NCBI GenBank assembly: GCA_004357505.1
Contig: SMWC01000129.1
Coordinates: 1 to 13,066, forward strand
Length of the DNA stretch: 13,066 nucleotides
Origin: Gammaproteobacteria bacterium
GTDB lineage: Bacteria > Pseudomonadota > Gammaproteobacteria > Steroidobacterales > Rariloculaceae
Direction of reading: 5' to 3'
The translations under genes were made by a program, and so were the position numbers. Of the stretch, positions 1 through 7,257 are shown piece by piece. The first letter of the stretch is position 1; each line of letters begins with the position of its first letter. The notes below the pieces were generated by a model that saw only the letters and a list, made by a program, of their open reading frames with translations, was not told where the DNA came from and searched no databases.

Positions 1-101
1 CGATCATGAGAAACCAGCGCCGACAGTCGCTAGAACTGGAGCTTGCTGTCGGTAATCGGAGAGGTTGACGAATTACGCCCGTATCCCCCTACGGCAATTT
101 T

Positions 102-127
102 GCCGGCCCATGTGGCCGGCTTTTTTT
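102..127 (+). terminator. Rho-independent terminator upstream of queA
   Basis: A perfect 7-bp GC-only stem (GCCGGCC at 102-108, GGCCGGC at 114-120) with a 5-base loop is followed at once by seven T residues (121-127). This is the classic intrinsic terminator shape on the + strand. It should end a transcript that starts before the window and separate it from queA. I found no coding region I could support in 1-101, so the gene it serves is unknown. In Pseudomonas I recall a tRNA-Leu gene upstream of queA, but no tRNA end is recognisable here. Confidence 0.85.
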
Positions 128-151
128 GTGCGGCAGATCGTCCGATCACGA

Positions 152-157
152 TAGAAT
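152..157 (+). promoter_or_regulatory. Possible -10 box for queA
   Basis: TAGAAT lies nine bases before the queA ATG and just after the terminator, where a new promoter would be expected. No good -35 hexamer stands 16-18 bases upstream (TGCGGC at 129-134 is the best placed). Initiation here would give a leader of only a few bases. That fits the absence of a Shine-Dalgarno sequence before queA, but it is also a reason for doubt. Confidence 0.35.
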
Positions 158-166
158 TCCGGCCCC

Positions 167-1204
167 ATGGACCGCAGCGCCTTTCACTATGAGCTTCCCC
201 CGGAGCTCATCGCACAGGAACCCCTGCCCGAGCGCACCGGCAGCCGGCTTTTGGTTCTGGACGGAAAGGTCGGACGGTGCCGGGACCGGCATTTTACGTA
301 CCTGGCAGAACTGCTGCGGTCTGGTGATCTGCTCGTATTAAACGACACTCGCGTGATTCCGGCGCGGCTGCACGGCCACAAGGACAGTGGTGGCCGTGTT
401 GAGATTCTGATCGAGCGCATCACGGGATTCAGCACTGCTCAGGCACAAATCAGAGCCAGCCAATCCCCGCAGCCCGGCAGTGAGCTGCGCTTACCCGGTA
501 ACGCAACTGCGCGGGTCGAGGGTCGAGCTGGCCGCTTCTTCGAGCTGAGTTTTGATCAGAACCTTGAGCCGTATCTGAATCGACATGGCGAAGTACCGCT
601 ACCGCCCTATATCAGACGTACACCGACGACCGCGGATGAAACGCGCTACCAGACAGTATTCGCGCACAAGTCCGGGGCCGTAGCGGCACCGACGGCTGGG
701 CTGCACTTCGATGCCGATCTTTTGGCCCGGTTGGGGCGGCGCGGCGTAGAACACACCTTCATCACCTTGCACATCGGCGCCGGAACGTTCGCACCGGTTA
801 GCACGAAACGCGTGGAGGATCATCGCCTCCATGCGGAACGCGCAACCGTGCCGCAAGAACTCTGTGAGCGCATCGAACGGACGAAGACAGCCGGTGGCCG
901 AATCGTTGCGGTCGGGACGACGAGTGTGCGAGCACTTGAAAGCGCCGCACTCGGCGGTAAGTTGGCGGCGTTCGATGCGGAGACCGACTTGTTCATCTAT
1001 CCTGGTTTCCGGTTTCAAGTTGTGGACGCGATCCTGACGAACTTCCATCTGCCGGAGTCATCCCTGCTGATGCTGATCGCGGCTTTTGCGGGCCGCGAAC
1101 ACGTGCTGGCCGCCTATCAGCACGCTGTCGCACAGCGCTACCGCTTCTTTAGTTATGGAGATGCGATGTTCGTGATGCGCGCCAAAGGCAATAGCCTGGT
1201 ATGA
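167..1204 (+). CDS. queA: S-adenosylmethionine:tRNA ribosyltransferase-isomerase QueA
   Basis: QueA transfers and isomerises the ribosyl group of S-adenosylmethionine onto preQ1 at the tRNA wobble position, giving epoxyqueuosine. It is cytoplasmic and acts after Tgt, the next gene. The 345-aa product matches E. coli QueA along its whole length. Family blocks seen are LNDTRVIPARL (58-68), AAPTAGLHFD (173-182), TLHIGAGTF (200-208), VGTTSVRALES (249-259) and TNFHLPES (291-298), with YRFFSYGDAMF near the C terminus. The ATG at 167 was chosen because the N terminus (HYELPPELIAQEPLPER) aligns with the family start. No Shine-Dalgarno sequence is visible before it. The stop overlaps the tgt start in ATGA, so the two genes are probably translationally coupled. 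Confidence 0.97.
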   Translation: MDRSAFHYELPPELIAQEPLPERTGSRLLVLDGKVGRCRDRHFTYLAELLRSGDLLVLNDTRVIPARLHGHKDSGGRVEILIERITGFSTAQAQIRASQSPQPGSELRLPGNATARVEGRAGRFFELSFDQNLEPYLNRHGEVPLPPYIRRTPTTADETRYQTVFAHKSGAVAAPTAGLHFDADLLARLGRRGVEHTFITLHIGAGTFAPVSTKRVEDHRLHAERATVPQELCERIERTKTAGGRIVAVGTTSVRALESAALGGKLAAFDAETDLFIYPGFRFQVVDAILTNFHLPESSLLMLIAAFAGREHVLAAYQHAVAQRYRFFSYGDAMFVMRAKGNSLV

Positions 1205-2331
1205 AGTTCGTGCGATTACAGTCTGACGGCGCGGCGCGGCGCGGACGGTTGAGTTTCCGCCGCGGCATCGTTGACACGCCGGCGTTCATGCCGGTCGGGA
1301 CTCACGGTAGCGTCAAGGCGATGACGCCCGAGGAACTGCGCCGTGTCGGCAGTCAGATAATCCTCGGTAACACGTTTCATCTCATGCTAAGGCCCGGCAT
1401 CGAGATCATCGCGGCCCACGGCGGGTTGCACGGGTTTATGAATTGGGACGGACCCATACTGACCGACTCCGGAGGATTCCAAGTCTTCAGCCTTAAGTCC
1501 CTGTGCGAGATCAGCGAGGAGGGCGCGGAGTTTAGATCGCCGATCAATGGCGATCTCGTCAAACTCACGCCCGAGAGATCGATCGAAGTACAGCATGCGC
1601 TTGATGCCGATGTCGTTATGGTCTTCGATGAGTGCGCGCAGTATCCCCTTGACCCGGAGGCCGCGAAACGCTCCATGGAATTGTCGCTGCGTTGGGCGCG
1701 ACGTAGTCGCGACACGTTCGACCGCGTTAAGGAAGGTAACGACGGCGACTCGGCGTTGTTCGGTATCGTCCAGGGCGGTATCTACTCGGAGCTGCGGCTG
1801 GAGTCTTTGCACGGCCTGGCTGCGATCGGCTTCGACGGTTACGCGCTAGGCGGCCTGGCCGTCGGCGAATCCGAGGAGGAGCGCCTCAAAGTACTCGAAG
1901 ACATTGAGCTGGCCTTGCCCGTTGAGCGGCCGCGCTACCTGATGGGCGTGGGTACGCCCGATGATCTGATCAAGGCGGTCGCCCGTGGCATGGACTTATT
2001 CGATTGTGTGATGCCCACTCGGCACGCCCGTAACGGCCAGTTGTTTACAAGCGCAGGCAAGATCAATCTTCGCAACAGCTGCTATCGGGCAGACACGGCG
2101 CCGCCGGATCCCGATTGCGCCTGCGAGACTTGCCGACACTACAGTCGCGCCTACCTGAGCCATCTGCACCGCTGCAACGAGATTTTAGGCGCCCGGCTGG
2201 CCACCATCCATAACCTCCACTACTATCATGCACTGATGGCGGAGATCCGCCAGGCTATTGCGGAGACGCGGTTTCAGGAATTCATGGTGGACCGGCTGGC
2301 GGCGTCCGGGCTCGCTGGGGGCGAGGCGTAG
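1201..2331 (+). CDS. tgt: tRNA-guanine transglycosylase Tgt
   Basis: Tgt exchanges guanine 34 for preQ1 in tRNAs with GUN anticodons (Asp, Asn, His, Tyr), the first tRNA-bound step of queuosine synthesis. At 376 aa it is one residue from the E. coli length. The active-site aspartate is D89 in ILTDSGGFQVF, and the nucleophile region MDLFDCVMPTR begins at residue 264 with D265. The zinc site is intact: C306, C308 and C311 in CACETC, and H337 in TIHNLHYY. The start codon overlaps the queA stop by four bases. A purine patch AAAGG lies about 13 bases upstream, too far for a strong ribosome site, so coupling to queA is the likelier route of initiation. Confidence 0.98.
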   Translation: MKFVRLQSDGAARRGRLSFRRGIVDTPAFMPVGTHGSVKAMTPEELRRVGSQIILGNTFHLMLRPGIEIIAAHGGLHGFMNWDGPILTDSGGFQVFSLKSLCEISEEGAEFRSPINGDLVKLTPERSIEVQHALDADVVMVFDECAQYPLDPEAAKRSMELSLRWARRSRDTFDRVKEGNDGDSALFGIVQGGIYSELRLESLHGLAAIGFDGYALGGLAVGESEEERLKVLEDIELALPVERPRYLMGVGTPDDLIKAVARGMDLFDCVMPTRHARNGQLFTSAGKINLRNSCYRADTAPPDPDCACETCRHYSRAYLSHLHRCNEILGARLATIHNLHYYHALMAEIRQAIAETRFQEFMVDRLAASGLAGGEA

Positions 2332-2358
2332 GAGCTCCGAATCCGTCCGAAGCTATGC

Positions 2359-2364
2359 CATAAT
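2359..2364 (+). promoter_or_regulatory. Possible -10 box for yajC-secDF
   Basis: CATAAT stands in the 78-base gap between tgt and yajC, about 45 bases before the yajC ATG. It is close to the sigma-70 -10 consensus. The sequence 17 bases upstream (TCCGAA) is a poor -35. Read-through from queA-tgt is equally possible, because no terminator is visible in the gap. Confidence 0.3.
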
Positions 2365-2409
2365 AGCCCGCTTTGTGGCGCCTACTGCTCGCCCAGCGAT
2401 CATCAAGCT

Positions 2410-2733
2410 ATGGATTTTTTTATCGATACAGCCTGGGCCCAAGCGGCCACACAATCCAATCCGATCTTGAGCTTTCTGCCCCTGATCATAATCTTTGCGC
2501 TGTTCTACTTCCTGCTGATTCGACCCCAAAGCAAGCGACAGAAAGAACATCGCGCGCTGGTGTCGGCGCTGGAGAAAGGTCAGGAAGTCGTGACCGGCGG
2601 TGGTGTTCTGGGCAAGGTGACCGAAGTGGGTCCGACATGGGTCACGGTTGAAGTCGCCGAGGGCGTTGCGCTCAAGATCCAGAAAAGCACCATCACTTCG
2701 CTCATGCCCAAAGACACCATCAAGAGCGCCTGA
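2410..2733 (+). CDS. yajC: Sec translocase accessory protein YajC
   Basis: YajC is a small single-span inner-membrane protein that associates with SecDF and, in E. coli, with AcrB. The 107-aa product has a short Ala/Gln-rich N terminus (AWAQAATQ), one hydrophobic helix at about 20-38 (LSFLPLIIIFALFYFLLI), then the family signature RPQSKRQKEH (38-47) and a basic cytoplasmic domain with VTGGGVLGKV. Length and order match the family. The ATG at 2410 is supported by the MDFF start, although no clear Shine-Dalgarno sequence precedes it. secD follows after 14 bases in the usual yajC-secD-secF order. Confidence 0.96.
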   Translation: MDFFIDTAWAQAATQSNPILSFLPLIIIFALFYFLLIRPQSKRQKEHRALVSALEKGQEVVTGGGVLGKVTEVGPTWVTVEVAEGVALKIQKSTITSLMPKDTIKSA

Positions 2734-2747
2734 CTCGATACCGCTCC

Positions 2748-4616
2748 GTGAATCGCTACCCTCTCTGGAAAAATATTTTGGTCGCCGCGGTGATCCTCGG
2801 CGGAGTTCTGCTGGCGCTACCCAACCTCTACGGCAATGACCCTGCGTTACAGGTTACGCGGGAGGACGGTAGCCCGATCTCGGAGTTAACCGTCTCCGCA
2901 ATCCGGGCGACGCTGGCAGAGCAGGAAATCGAATTTCTCGAAGTCGCGCTGCAGGGCGACGCTGCAATCGCTCGCTTTGCCGATGTCGCGCGGCAGCTAC
3001 GTGCCAGCGAAGCGCTCGGCGAGGCGCTGCCCCTGCATGTCGTCGCACTGACGCTGGCGCCGCGCACACCGCCATTGCTGCGCATGGTGGGGCTCAAACC
3101 GATGAGTCTGGGGCTCGACTTGCGGGGCGGGGTGCATTTTCTCTACCAGGTCGATCTCGACACGGCGTTGCGGCAGTTTCTGGAGACTTACGAGGCAACG
3201 CTGCGCACCGATCTCAGGGAGGCGGGTATCCGCAACCGGATCAATCTGGTCGGCGACGTGCTCGATATTCCAATTCTCGAGCCCGAAAAGCTGGATGCTG
3301 CGGCGGAGCTGATCCGCAGATTGGATCCGCTACTGGTCGTAACTTCCAGAGCGCTCAACGGTGAACCAGGATTTCGCGTACAGCTCTCTAACGTGCAAAT
3401 CACAGAGCGCCAGAATTTCGCGATTCAGCAGAACATTATCACGCTCCGTAACCGCGTGAACGAGCTCGGCGTGGCCGAGCCCATCGTGCAACGCCAGGGC
3501 CTCAATCGTATCGTCGTGCAACTGCCGGGGGTACAGGATCCCTCGCAAGCGGAGCGTATTCTTGGTGCGACGGCTACTTTAGAATTTCGTCTCGTCGATA
3601 CCGAGAACGATGCGTTTCGGGCGCGTGAGAACAACCGACCGCCACTGGGCTCCATCCTGCGCGAGCGGCGTGATGGGACGCCGGTGCTGCTGCGTCGGGA
3701 GGTGATCGTCTCCGGGGATCAGTTGACCGACGCAAGTTTTCGTTATTCCCAGGGGATTCCAGCCGTAGCCGTGCGCCTCAACAGTCAGGGCGCGAGCCGC
3801 ATGCTCGAGACCACGCAGGCTAATCTGAACCGGCCCATGGGAATACTGTATATAGAGGAGAAACCGGAGATCATCGAGCGTGACGGCGAAGAGATCATGC
3901 GCACGGTTCGAGAAGAGACGGTCATCAATACGGCGACAATACGCGGTGTGTTCTCCAGCAACTTCGAGATCACCGGCATTACACCGTTCGAAGGCCAGGA
4001 CCTCGCGCTGCTGCTGCGAGCCGGCGCGCTGGCGACGCCGATCATCAAGGTAGAGGAACGCACGATCGGGCCCAGTCTAGGCCAGGACAATATCGAGAAA
4101 GGCCGCGCGGCAGTCTTGATCGGTTTCGTCCTGGTCGTGTTATTTATGGCCTTGTATTATCGGGTCTTCGGTCTGGTTGCAGATGTTGCGCTGTTCGCCA
4201 ATCTGGTGCTGATCGTGGCGTTACTGTCGCTTCTGCAGGCATCGCTCACGCTACCCGGCATTGCCGGAATCGTCCTGACCGTTGGTATGGCGGTCGATGC
4301 GAACGTGCTGATCTTCGAACGCATCCGTGAAGAACTGGCGAACGGCAACTCCCCTCAGGCGAGTATTGCGGCCGGTTACGAGAAAGCTTTTTCGACGATC
4401 GCCGACGCCAACATCACCACACTGATCGCGGCCCTGGTACTGTTTTCATTCGGTACCGGGCCGATCAAGGGCTTTGCGATCACATTGGCGTTAGGCATCA
4501 TGACGTCGATGTTCACGTCGATTATCGGCACTCGGGCCCTGATCAATCTGATTTACGGCTACCGTCAGGTGGCCGCACTTTCGATCGGCGGGCGATCGCA
4601 ACATGGCGCTGTTTAA
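2748..4616 (+). CDS. secD: Protein translocase subunit SecD
   Basis: SecD works with SecF in the inner membrane, using the proton gradient to pull exported proteins through SecYEG on the periplasmic side. The 622-aa product aligns end to end with E. coli SecD (615 aa). An N-terminal membrane helix (about 8-24) is followed by ALPNLYGNDPA, then LGLDLRGGVHF (121-131) of the first periplasmic domain, and the P1 region with NRVNELGVAEP and VQRQG. The C-terminal RND-type membrane domain contains GMAVDANVLIFERIREE, whose proton-relay aspartate is D517 (D519 in E. coli). The start is GTG at 2748, chosen because NRYPLWK aligns with the E. coli N terminus and no other in-frame start fits. The last 14 bases overlap secF. 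Confidence 0.97.
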   Translation: MNRYPLWKNILVAAVILGGVLLALPNLYGNDPALQVTREDGSPISELTVSAIRATLAEQEIEFLEVALQGDAAIARFADVARQLRASEALGEALPLHVVALTLAPRTPPLLRMVGLKPMSLGLDLRGGVHFLYQVDLDTALRQFLETYEATLRTDLREAGIRNRINLVGDVLDIPILEPEKLDAAAELIRRLDPLLVVTSRALNGEPGFRVQLSNVQITERQNFAIQQNIITLRNRVNELGVAEPIVQRQGLNRIVVQLPGVQDPSQAERILGATATLEFRLVDTENDAFRARENNRPPLGSILRERRDGTPVLLRREVIVSGDQLTDASFRYSQGIPAVAVRLNSQGASRMLETTQANLNRPMGILYIEEKPEIIERDGEEIMRTVREETVINTATIRGVFSSNFEITGITPFEGQDLALLLRAGALATPIIKVEERTIGPSLGQDNIEKGRAAVLIGFVLVVLFMALYYRVFGLVADVALFANLVLIVALLSLLQASLTLPGIAGIVLTVGMAVDANVLIFERIREELANGNSPQASIAAGYEKAFSTIADANITTLIAALVLFSFGTGPIKGFAITLALGIMTSMFTSIIGTRALINLIYGYRQVAALSIGGRSQHGAV

Positions 4617-5532
4617 CCAAACACCAAGCTTCAATTTCATGGGCCGCCGCCGCGTAGCGGCTGCTGTTTCCGCTGCCTTAATACTGATGTCATTGGGTTC
4701 TATCGGTGTCCGCGGGCTTAACTTGGGTATCGATTTCACCGGCGGACTGATGCTGGAGGTGGGCTACGCCGGGCCCGCCGACCTGGCCGAAATCCGGCTT
4801 GCACTGGCTGAGGCTGGTTTCGCGACGCCGCTGGTGCAAAACTTCGGCACGGTTTCAGATGTATTGATCCGGCTGCCGCCGCAGGGAGAACAGGATGGCG
4901 GCGTGATTCGCGACCGTGTATTGAACAGTCTTGCTGAGCGCGACCCTACCGTGGACGTACGGCGTATCGACTTCGTGGACCCACAGGTCGGAGAGGATCT
5001 GACCGAGCAGGGCGGTCTGGCGATGTTGATTGCGCTGATCCTGATCTTCATCTATGTCATGCTCCGGTTCCGCTGGAAGTTCGCGGCGGGCACGATCACG
5101 GCGCTGATCCACGACGTCATCATCGTAGTCGGCTTCTTCTCGGTCTTCGGCTTCAGCTTCGATCTCACAGTCTTGGCGGCCGTTCTCGCTACCATCGGTT
5201 ACTCATTGAACGATACGATCGTGGTATTCGACCGAATTCGTGAGAACTTTCGCTCTATGAGGCGGGACAGCGCAGAGAAGATCATCAATGTTTCCATCAA
5301 TCAGATGCTCGGCCGCACGATCATCACGAGTATGACGACGTTGTTGGTGCTGTCGTCTCTATACTTCCTCGGTGGTGAGTCGGTGTCCGGGTTTGCGTTG
5401 GCGCTGATCGTGGGTGTGCTCGTGGGCACGTATTCTTCGATCTATATCGCCAGCGCATCCGCACTCGCACTCAACGTTTCACCGGTCGATCTGCTTCCGC
5501 CCAAGCGCGAGGAGATCGACAGCCTGCCCTAG
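4603..5532 (+). CDS. secF: Protein translocase subunit SecF
   Basis: SecF is the partner of SecD in the SecDF-YajC complex that drives the late, proton-powered steps of protein export. The 309-aa product is slightly shorter than E. coli SecF (323 aa). It has the expected first membrane helix (about 18-35), then RGLNLGIDFTGG (37-48), a periplasmic P4-like domain, and five further hydrophobic segments from about residue 133. The fourth-helix motif GYSLNDTIVVFDRIRENF carries D204, the counterpart of the functional D213 in E. coli. The ATG at 4603 lies inside the end of secD, giving a 14-base overlap and probable translational coupling. The C terminus is short and polar (PPKREEIDSLP). Confidence 0.97.
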   Translation: MALFNQTPSFNFMGRRRVAAAVSAALILMSLGSIGVRGLNLGIDFTGGLMLEVGYAGPADLAEIRLALAEAGFATPLVQNFGTVSDVLIRLPPQGEQDGGVIRDRVLNSLAERDPTVDVRRIDFVDPQVGEDLTEQGGLAMLIALILIFIYVMLRFRWKFAAGTITALIHDVIIVVGFFSVFGFSFDLTVLAAVLATIGYSLNDTIVVFDRIRENFRSMRRDSAEKIINVSINQMLGRTIITSMTTLLVLSSLYFLGGESVSGFALALIVGVLVGTYSSIYIASASALALNVSPVDLLPPKREEIDSLP

Positions 5533-5571
5533 TCGGCCCGATCCACACCTCCAGGACGCTGGCCTGAGAAT

Positions 5572-5610
5572 TCTCGACCAGGCTGCTGCACTTACGTCTC
5601 CTGGTCGAGA
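5572..5610. repeat. 11-bp inverted repeat across the suhB stop codon
   Basis: TCTCGACCAGG (5572-5582) and CCTGGTCGAGA (5600-5610) are perfect inverted repeats with a 17-base loop. The right arm lies in the last codons of suhB, and the repeat sits in the gap between the convergent genes secF and suhB. Neither side has a T-tract, so it is not a standard intrinsic terminator. It could still protect 3' ends or support bidirectional termination. Confidence 0.6.
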
Positions 5611-6395
5611 TTGCGCGTGTGGGGGGCGAGTAACTTGGAAAGTCCGGCGTATATCTTCGGATTGCCGGCGACGATATTACCGCTGTGCAGGTACGCGTCG
5701 GTACCCTGAAAGTCGCTGATGCGACCGCCGGACTCTTTGATCATCAGGGCGCCGGCCGCGATGTCCCAGATGTCTAGACCAAGCTCCCAGAAGCCATCGA
5801 CACGCCCTGCAGCCACGTAGCACAGGTCCAGCGCGGCCGACCCAGGTCGCCTGATGCCGGAGGACGCAACGATGACGGACTTGAGCATCGCCAGATAGTC
5901 GTCGAGGTGTTGCTTGTTCCCGCGGTAGGGGAAGCCGGTGGCAATGAGCGAATGCCGCATGTTGTGGCACCGGCTCACGCGGATCTTGCGGCCGTCGACC
6001 TGTGCGCCCTGACCGCGGCTAGCAGTGAAGATCTCCTGTCGTAACGGGTCATACACGACACCGTGCTCGAGCTGGCCGTTATGGGTGACGGCAATCGAGA
6101 CTGCGAAGACCGGAAAACCATGGATGAAATTGGTAGTGCCATCGAGGGGATCGATGATCCATTGGAACTCGTGGTTACCCTGCTGACCGCGTTCCTCAGC
6201 CAGAATCGAGTGGTCCGGATAATGGTCGTAGATTACCTCGATGATGGCCTCCTCGGCGCGGTAATCCACTTCGGTCACGTAGTCGTTGCGGTTTTTTTCT
6301 GTGATCTCGAGCGTCTCAAGCCGGTTGAGCTGACGAATCATGAGTTCGCCCGCCCGTCGGGCAGCGCGTACTGCGATATTCACCATACCGTGCAT
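5592..6395 (-). CDS. suhB: Inositol-1-monophosphatase family protein SuhB
   Basis: SuhB is a magnesium-dependent, lithium-sensitive inositol monophosphatase. In E. coli it is also known for a role in rRNA transcription antitermination complexes. The 267-aa product has exactly the E. coli length and aligns throughout. Metal and catalytic motifs are seen: E67-E68 in ILAEERG, DPLDGTTNF (82-90, with D82 and D85), and WDIAAG with D211, followed by GGRISDF. The start MHGMVNIAVRAARRAG aligns with E. coli MHPMLNIAVRAARKAG, which supports the first ATG over the one three codons later. It is the only - strand gene here, convergent with secF and divergent from trmJ. A weak AGAAG lies upstream as a possible ribosome site. 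Confidence 0.97.
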   Translation of the reverse strand: MHGMVNIAVRAARRAGELMIRQLNRLETLEITEKNRNDYVTEVDYRAEEAIIEVIYDHYPDHSILAEERGQQGNHEFQWIIDPLDGTTNFIHGFPVFAVSIAVTHNGQLEHGVVYDPLRQEIFTASRGQGAQVDGRKIRVSRCHNMRHSLIATGFPYRGNKQHLDDYLAMLKSVIVASSGIRRPGSAALDLCYVAAGRVDGFWELGLDIWDIAAGALMIKESGGRISDFQGTDAYLHSGNIVAGNPKIYAGLSKLLAPHTRNLDQET

Positions 6396-6431
6396 AGGGA
6401 TCTTCTACTCGCCGAAGAATTCCAGTTATTA

Positions 6432-6451
6432 GCGGGAGAGCCCGCTGCGGG
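6432..6451. repeat. Competing small hairpins between suhB and trmJ
   Basis: GCGGG (6432-6436), CCCGC (6441-6445) and GCGGG (6447-6451) are arranged so that the middle element can pair with the first. The second pairing would leave only a one-base loop, so it is unlikely in a single strand. The repeat lies just upstream of the putative trmJ -10 box. It could be a protein-binding site or chance in GC-rich DNA. Confidence 0.35.
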
Positions 6452-6455
6452 AGGG

Positions 6456-6461
6456 TAGAAT
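6456..6461 (+). promoter_or_regulatory. Possible -10 box for the trmJ-isc transcript
   Basis: TAGAAT within GGTAGAATACT is 43 bases before the trmJ ATG in the divergent gap. It is a good -10 match. No convincing -35 is present 16-18 bases upstream (CGGGAG at 17-bp spacing). The reverse complement, TATTCT, is also -10-like, so the same site could serve suhB. I see no IscR-type site here, although such sites are hard to judge by eye. Confidence 0.4.
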
Positions 6462-6504
6462 ACTCCTTCCTTCGGGACAAATAGTCATCACGCGTTTCGC
6501 AGTC

Positions 6505-7257
6505 ATGCCCTCACCAGTACGCATCGTTCTCGTGGAGACCTCCCATCCTGGCAATATCGGCGCCAGTGCCAGAGCGATGAAGACAATGGGACTGAATAAT
6601 CTGGTGCTGGTGGCGCCGAAGGAGTTTCCTTGCGCAGAGGCGACCGCCCGGGCGTCGGGTGCCGATGATGTACTCGCGGGGGCTCGGGTCGTCGCATCGC
6701 TAGGTGAAGCGATCGAAGATTGCGGGTTCGTCGTGGGCGCAAGCGCCCGATTGCGCAGTTTACCCTGGCCGACTGTTGATCCACGCGTCTGTGCGCGAAC
6801 CATATGCGAGCAGGCGGCTGACAGCCGCGTCGCGATCGTGCTGGGCCCCGAACACTCCGGACTGACGAATGAAGACTTGGGTTTGTGCCACCAGCTTGTG
6901 CATATACCCACAAACCCCGAGTACTCCTCATTGAATCTGGCGATGGCCGTGCAGGTGCTCTGTTACGAGCTGCGGATGGCCCGGGACGACGCGCCCGGCG
7001 TAGTTGCTGCAGCCGAGCGGGAAGCCAGGGAGGCGCCGCTGGCTACGGCCGACGAACTCGACGGCTTCCATCAGCAAATGGAAACGCTGCTCGCCGACGC
7101 GGGGTTTCTCAAGCCGGATCACCCCAAACAGCTCAAGCTCAGACTCAGACGAATTTTTCACCGCTCGCGCCTGGATCAGATCGAGATCAATATTCTGCGC
7201 GGCATGCTCACAGCGCTGGACCCGCGCGCGCAGCGTCAACACGGGAAGCACGAGTGA
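6505..7257 (+). CDS. trmJ: tRNA (cytidine/uridine-2'-O-)-methyltransferase TrmJ
   Basis: TrmJ is a SPOUT-class enzyme that methylates the 2'-hydroxyl of nucleotide 32 in several tRNAs using S-adenosylmethionine. The 250-aa product matches E. coli TrmJ (246 aa). RIVLVETSHPGNIG opens the protein, and R23 in SARAMKTMGL is the expected catalytic arginine. The trefoil-knot motifs follow: VLGPEHSGLTNEDL (112-125) and the NPEYSSLNLAMAVQ block (137-150) with LCYELR after it. The C-terminal helical extension contains FLKPDHPKQL and INILRGML. It begins the long + strand operon, and its stop overlaps the iscS GTG start in GTGA. In E. coli and Pseudomonas trmJ also lies near iscR-iscSUA, so this placement is conserved even though iscR is missing. 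Confidence 0.96.
   Translation: MPSPVRIVLVETSHPGNIGASARAMKTMGLNNLVLVAPKEFPCAEATARASGADDVLAGARVVASLGEAIEDCGFVVGASARLRSLPWPTVDPRVCARTICEQAADSRVAIVLGPEHSGLTNEDLGLCHQLVHIPTNPEYSSLNLAMAVQVLCYELRMARDDAPGVVAAAEREAREAPLATADELDGFHQQMETLLADAGFLKPDHPKQLKLRLRRIFHRSRLDQIEINILRGMLTALDPRAQRQHGKHE

Noticed and set aside
65..93. TTGACG followed by CCTACG as a promoter for queA
   Set aside because: The -35 is good, but CCTACG is a poor -10, and a start there would run directly into the terminator at 102-127.
1..101. A possible tRNA or gene tail before the terminator
   Set aside because: No tRNA arm or recognisable protein end could be identified. Short open tails exist in two frames, but nothing distinguishes them.
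599..1048. A 149-codon open frame on the minus strand inside queA, and similar minus-strand frames in tgt and secD
   Set aside because: They are antisense to strongly conserved genes, lack ribosome sites and show no recognisable motifs.
6885..7253. An open frame extending IscS by about 123 codons upstream, suggesting a fusion protein
   Set aside because: The extension lies wholly inside trmJ in another frame, shows no recognisable domain, and the IscS N terminus aligns from the GTG at 7254.
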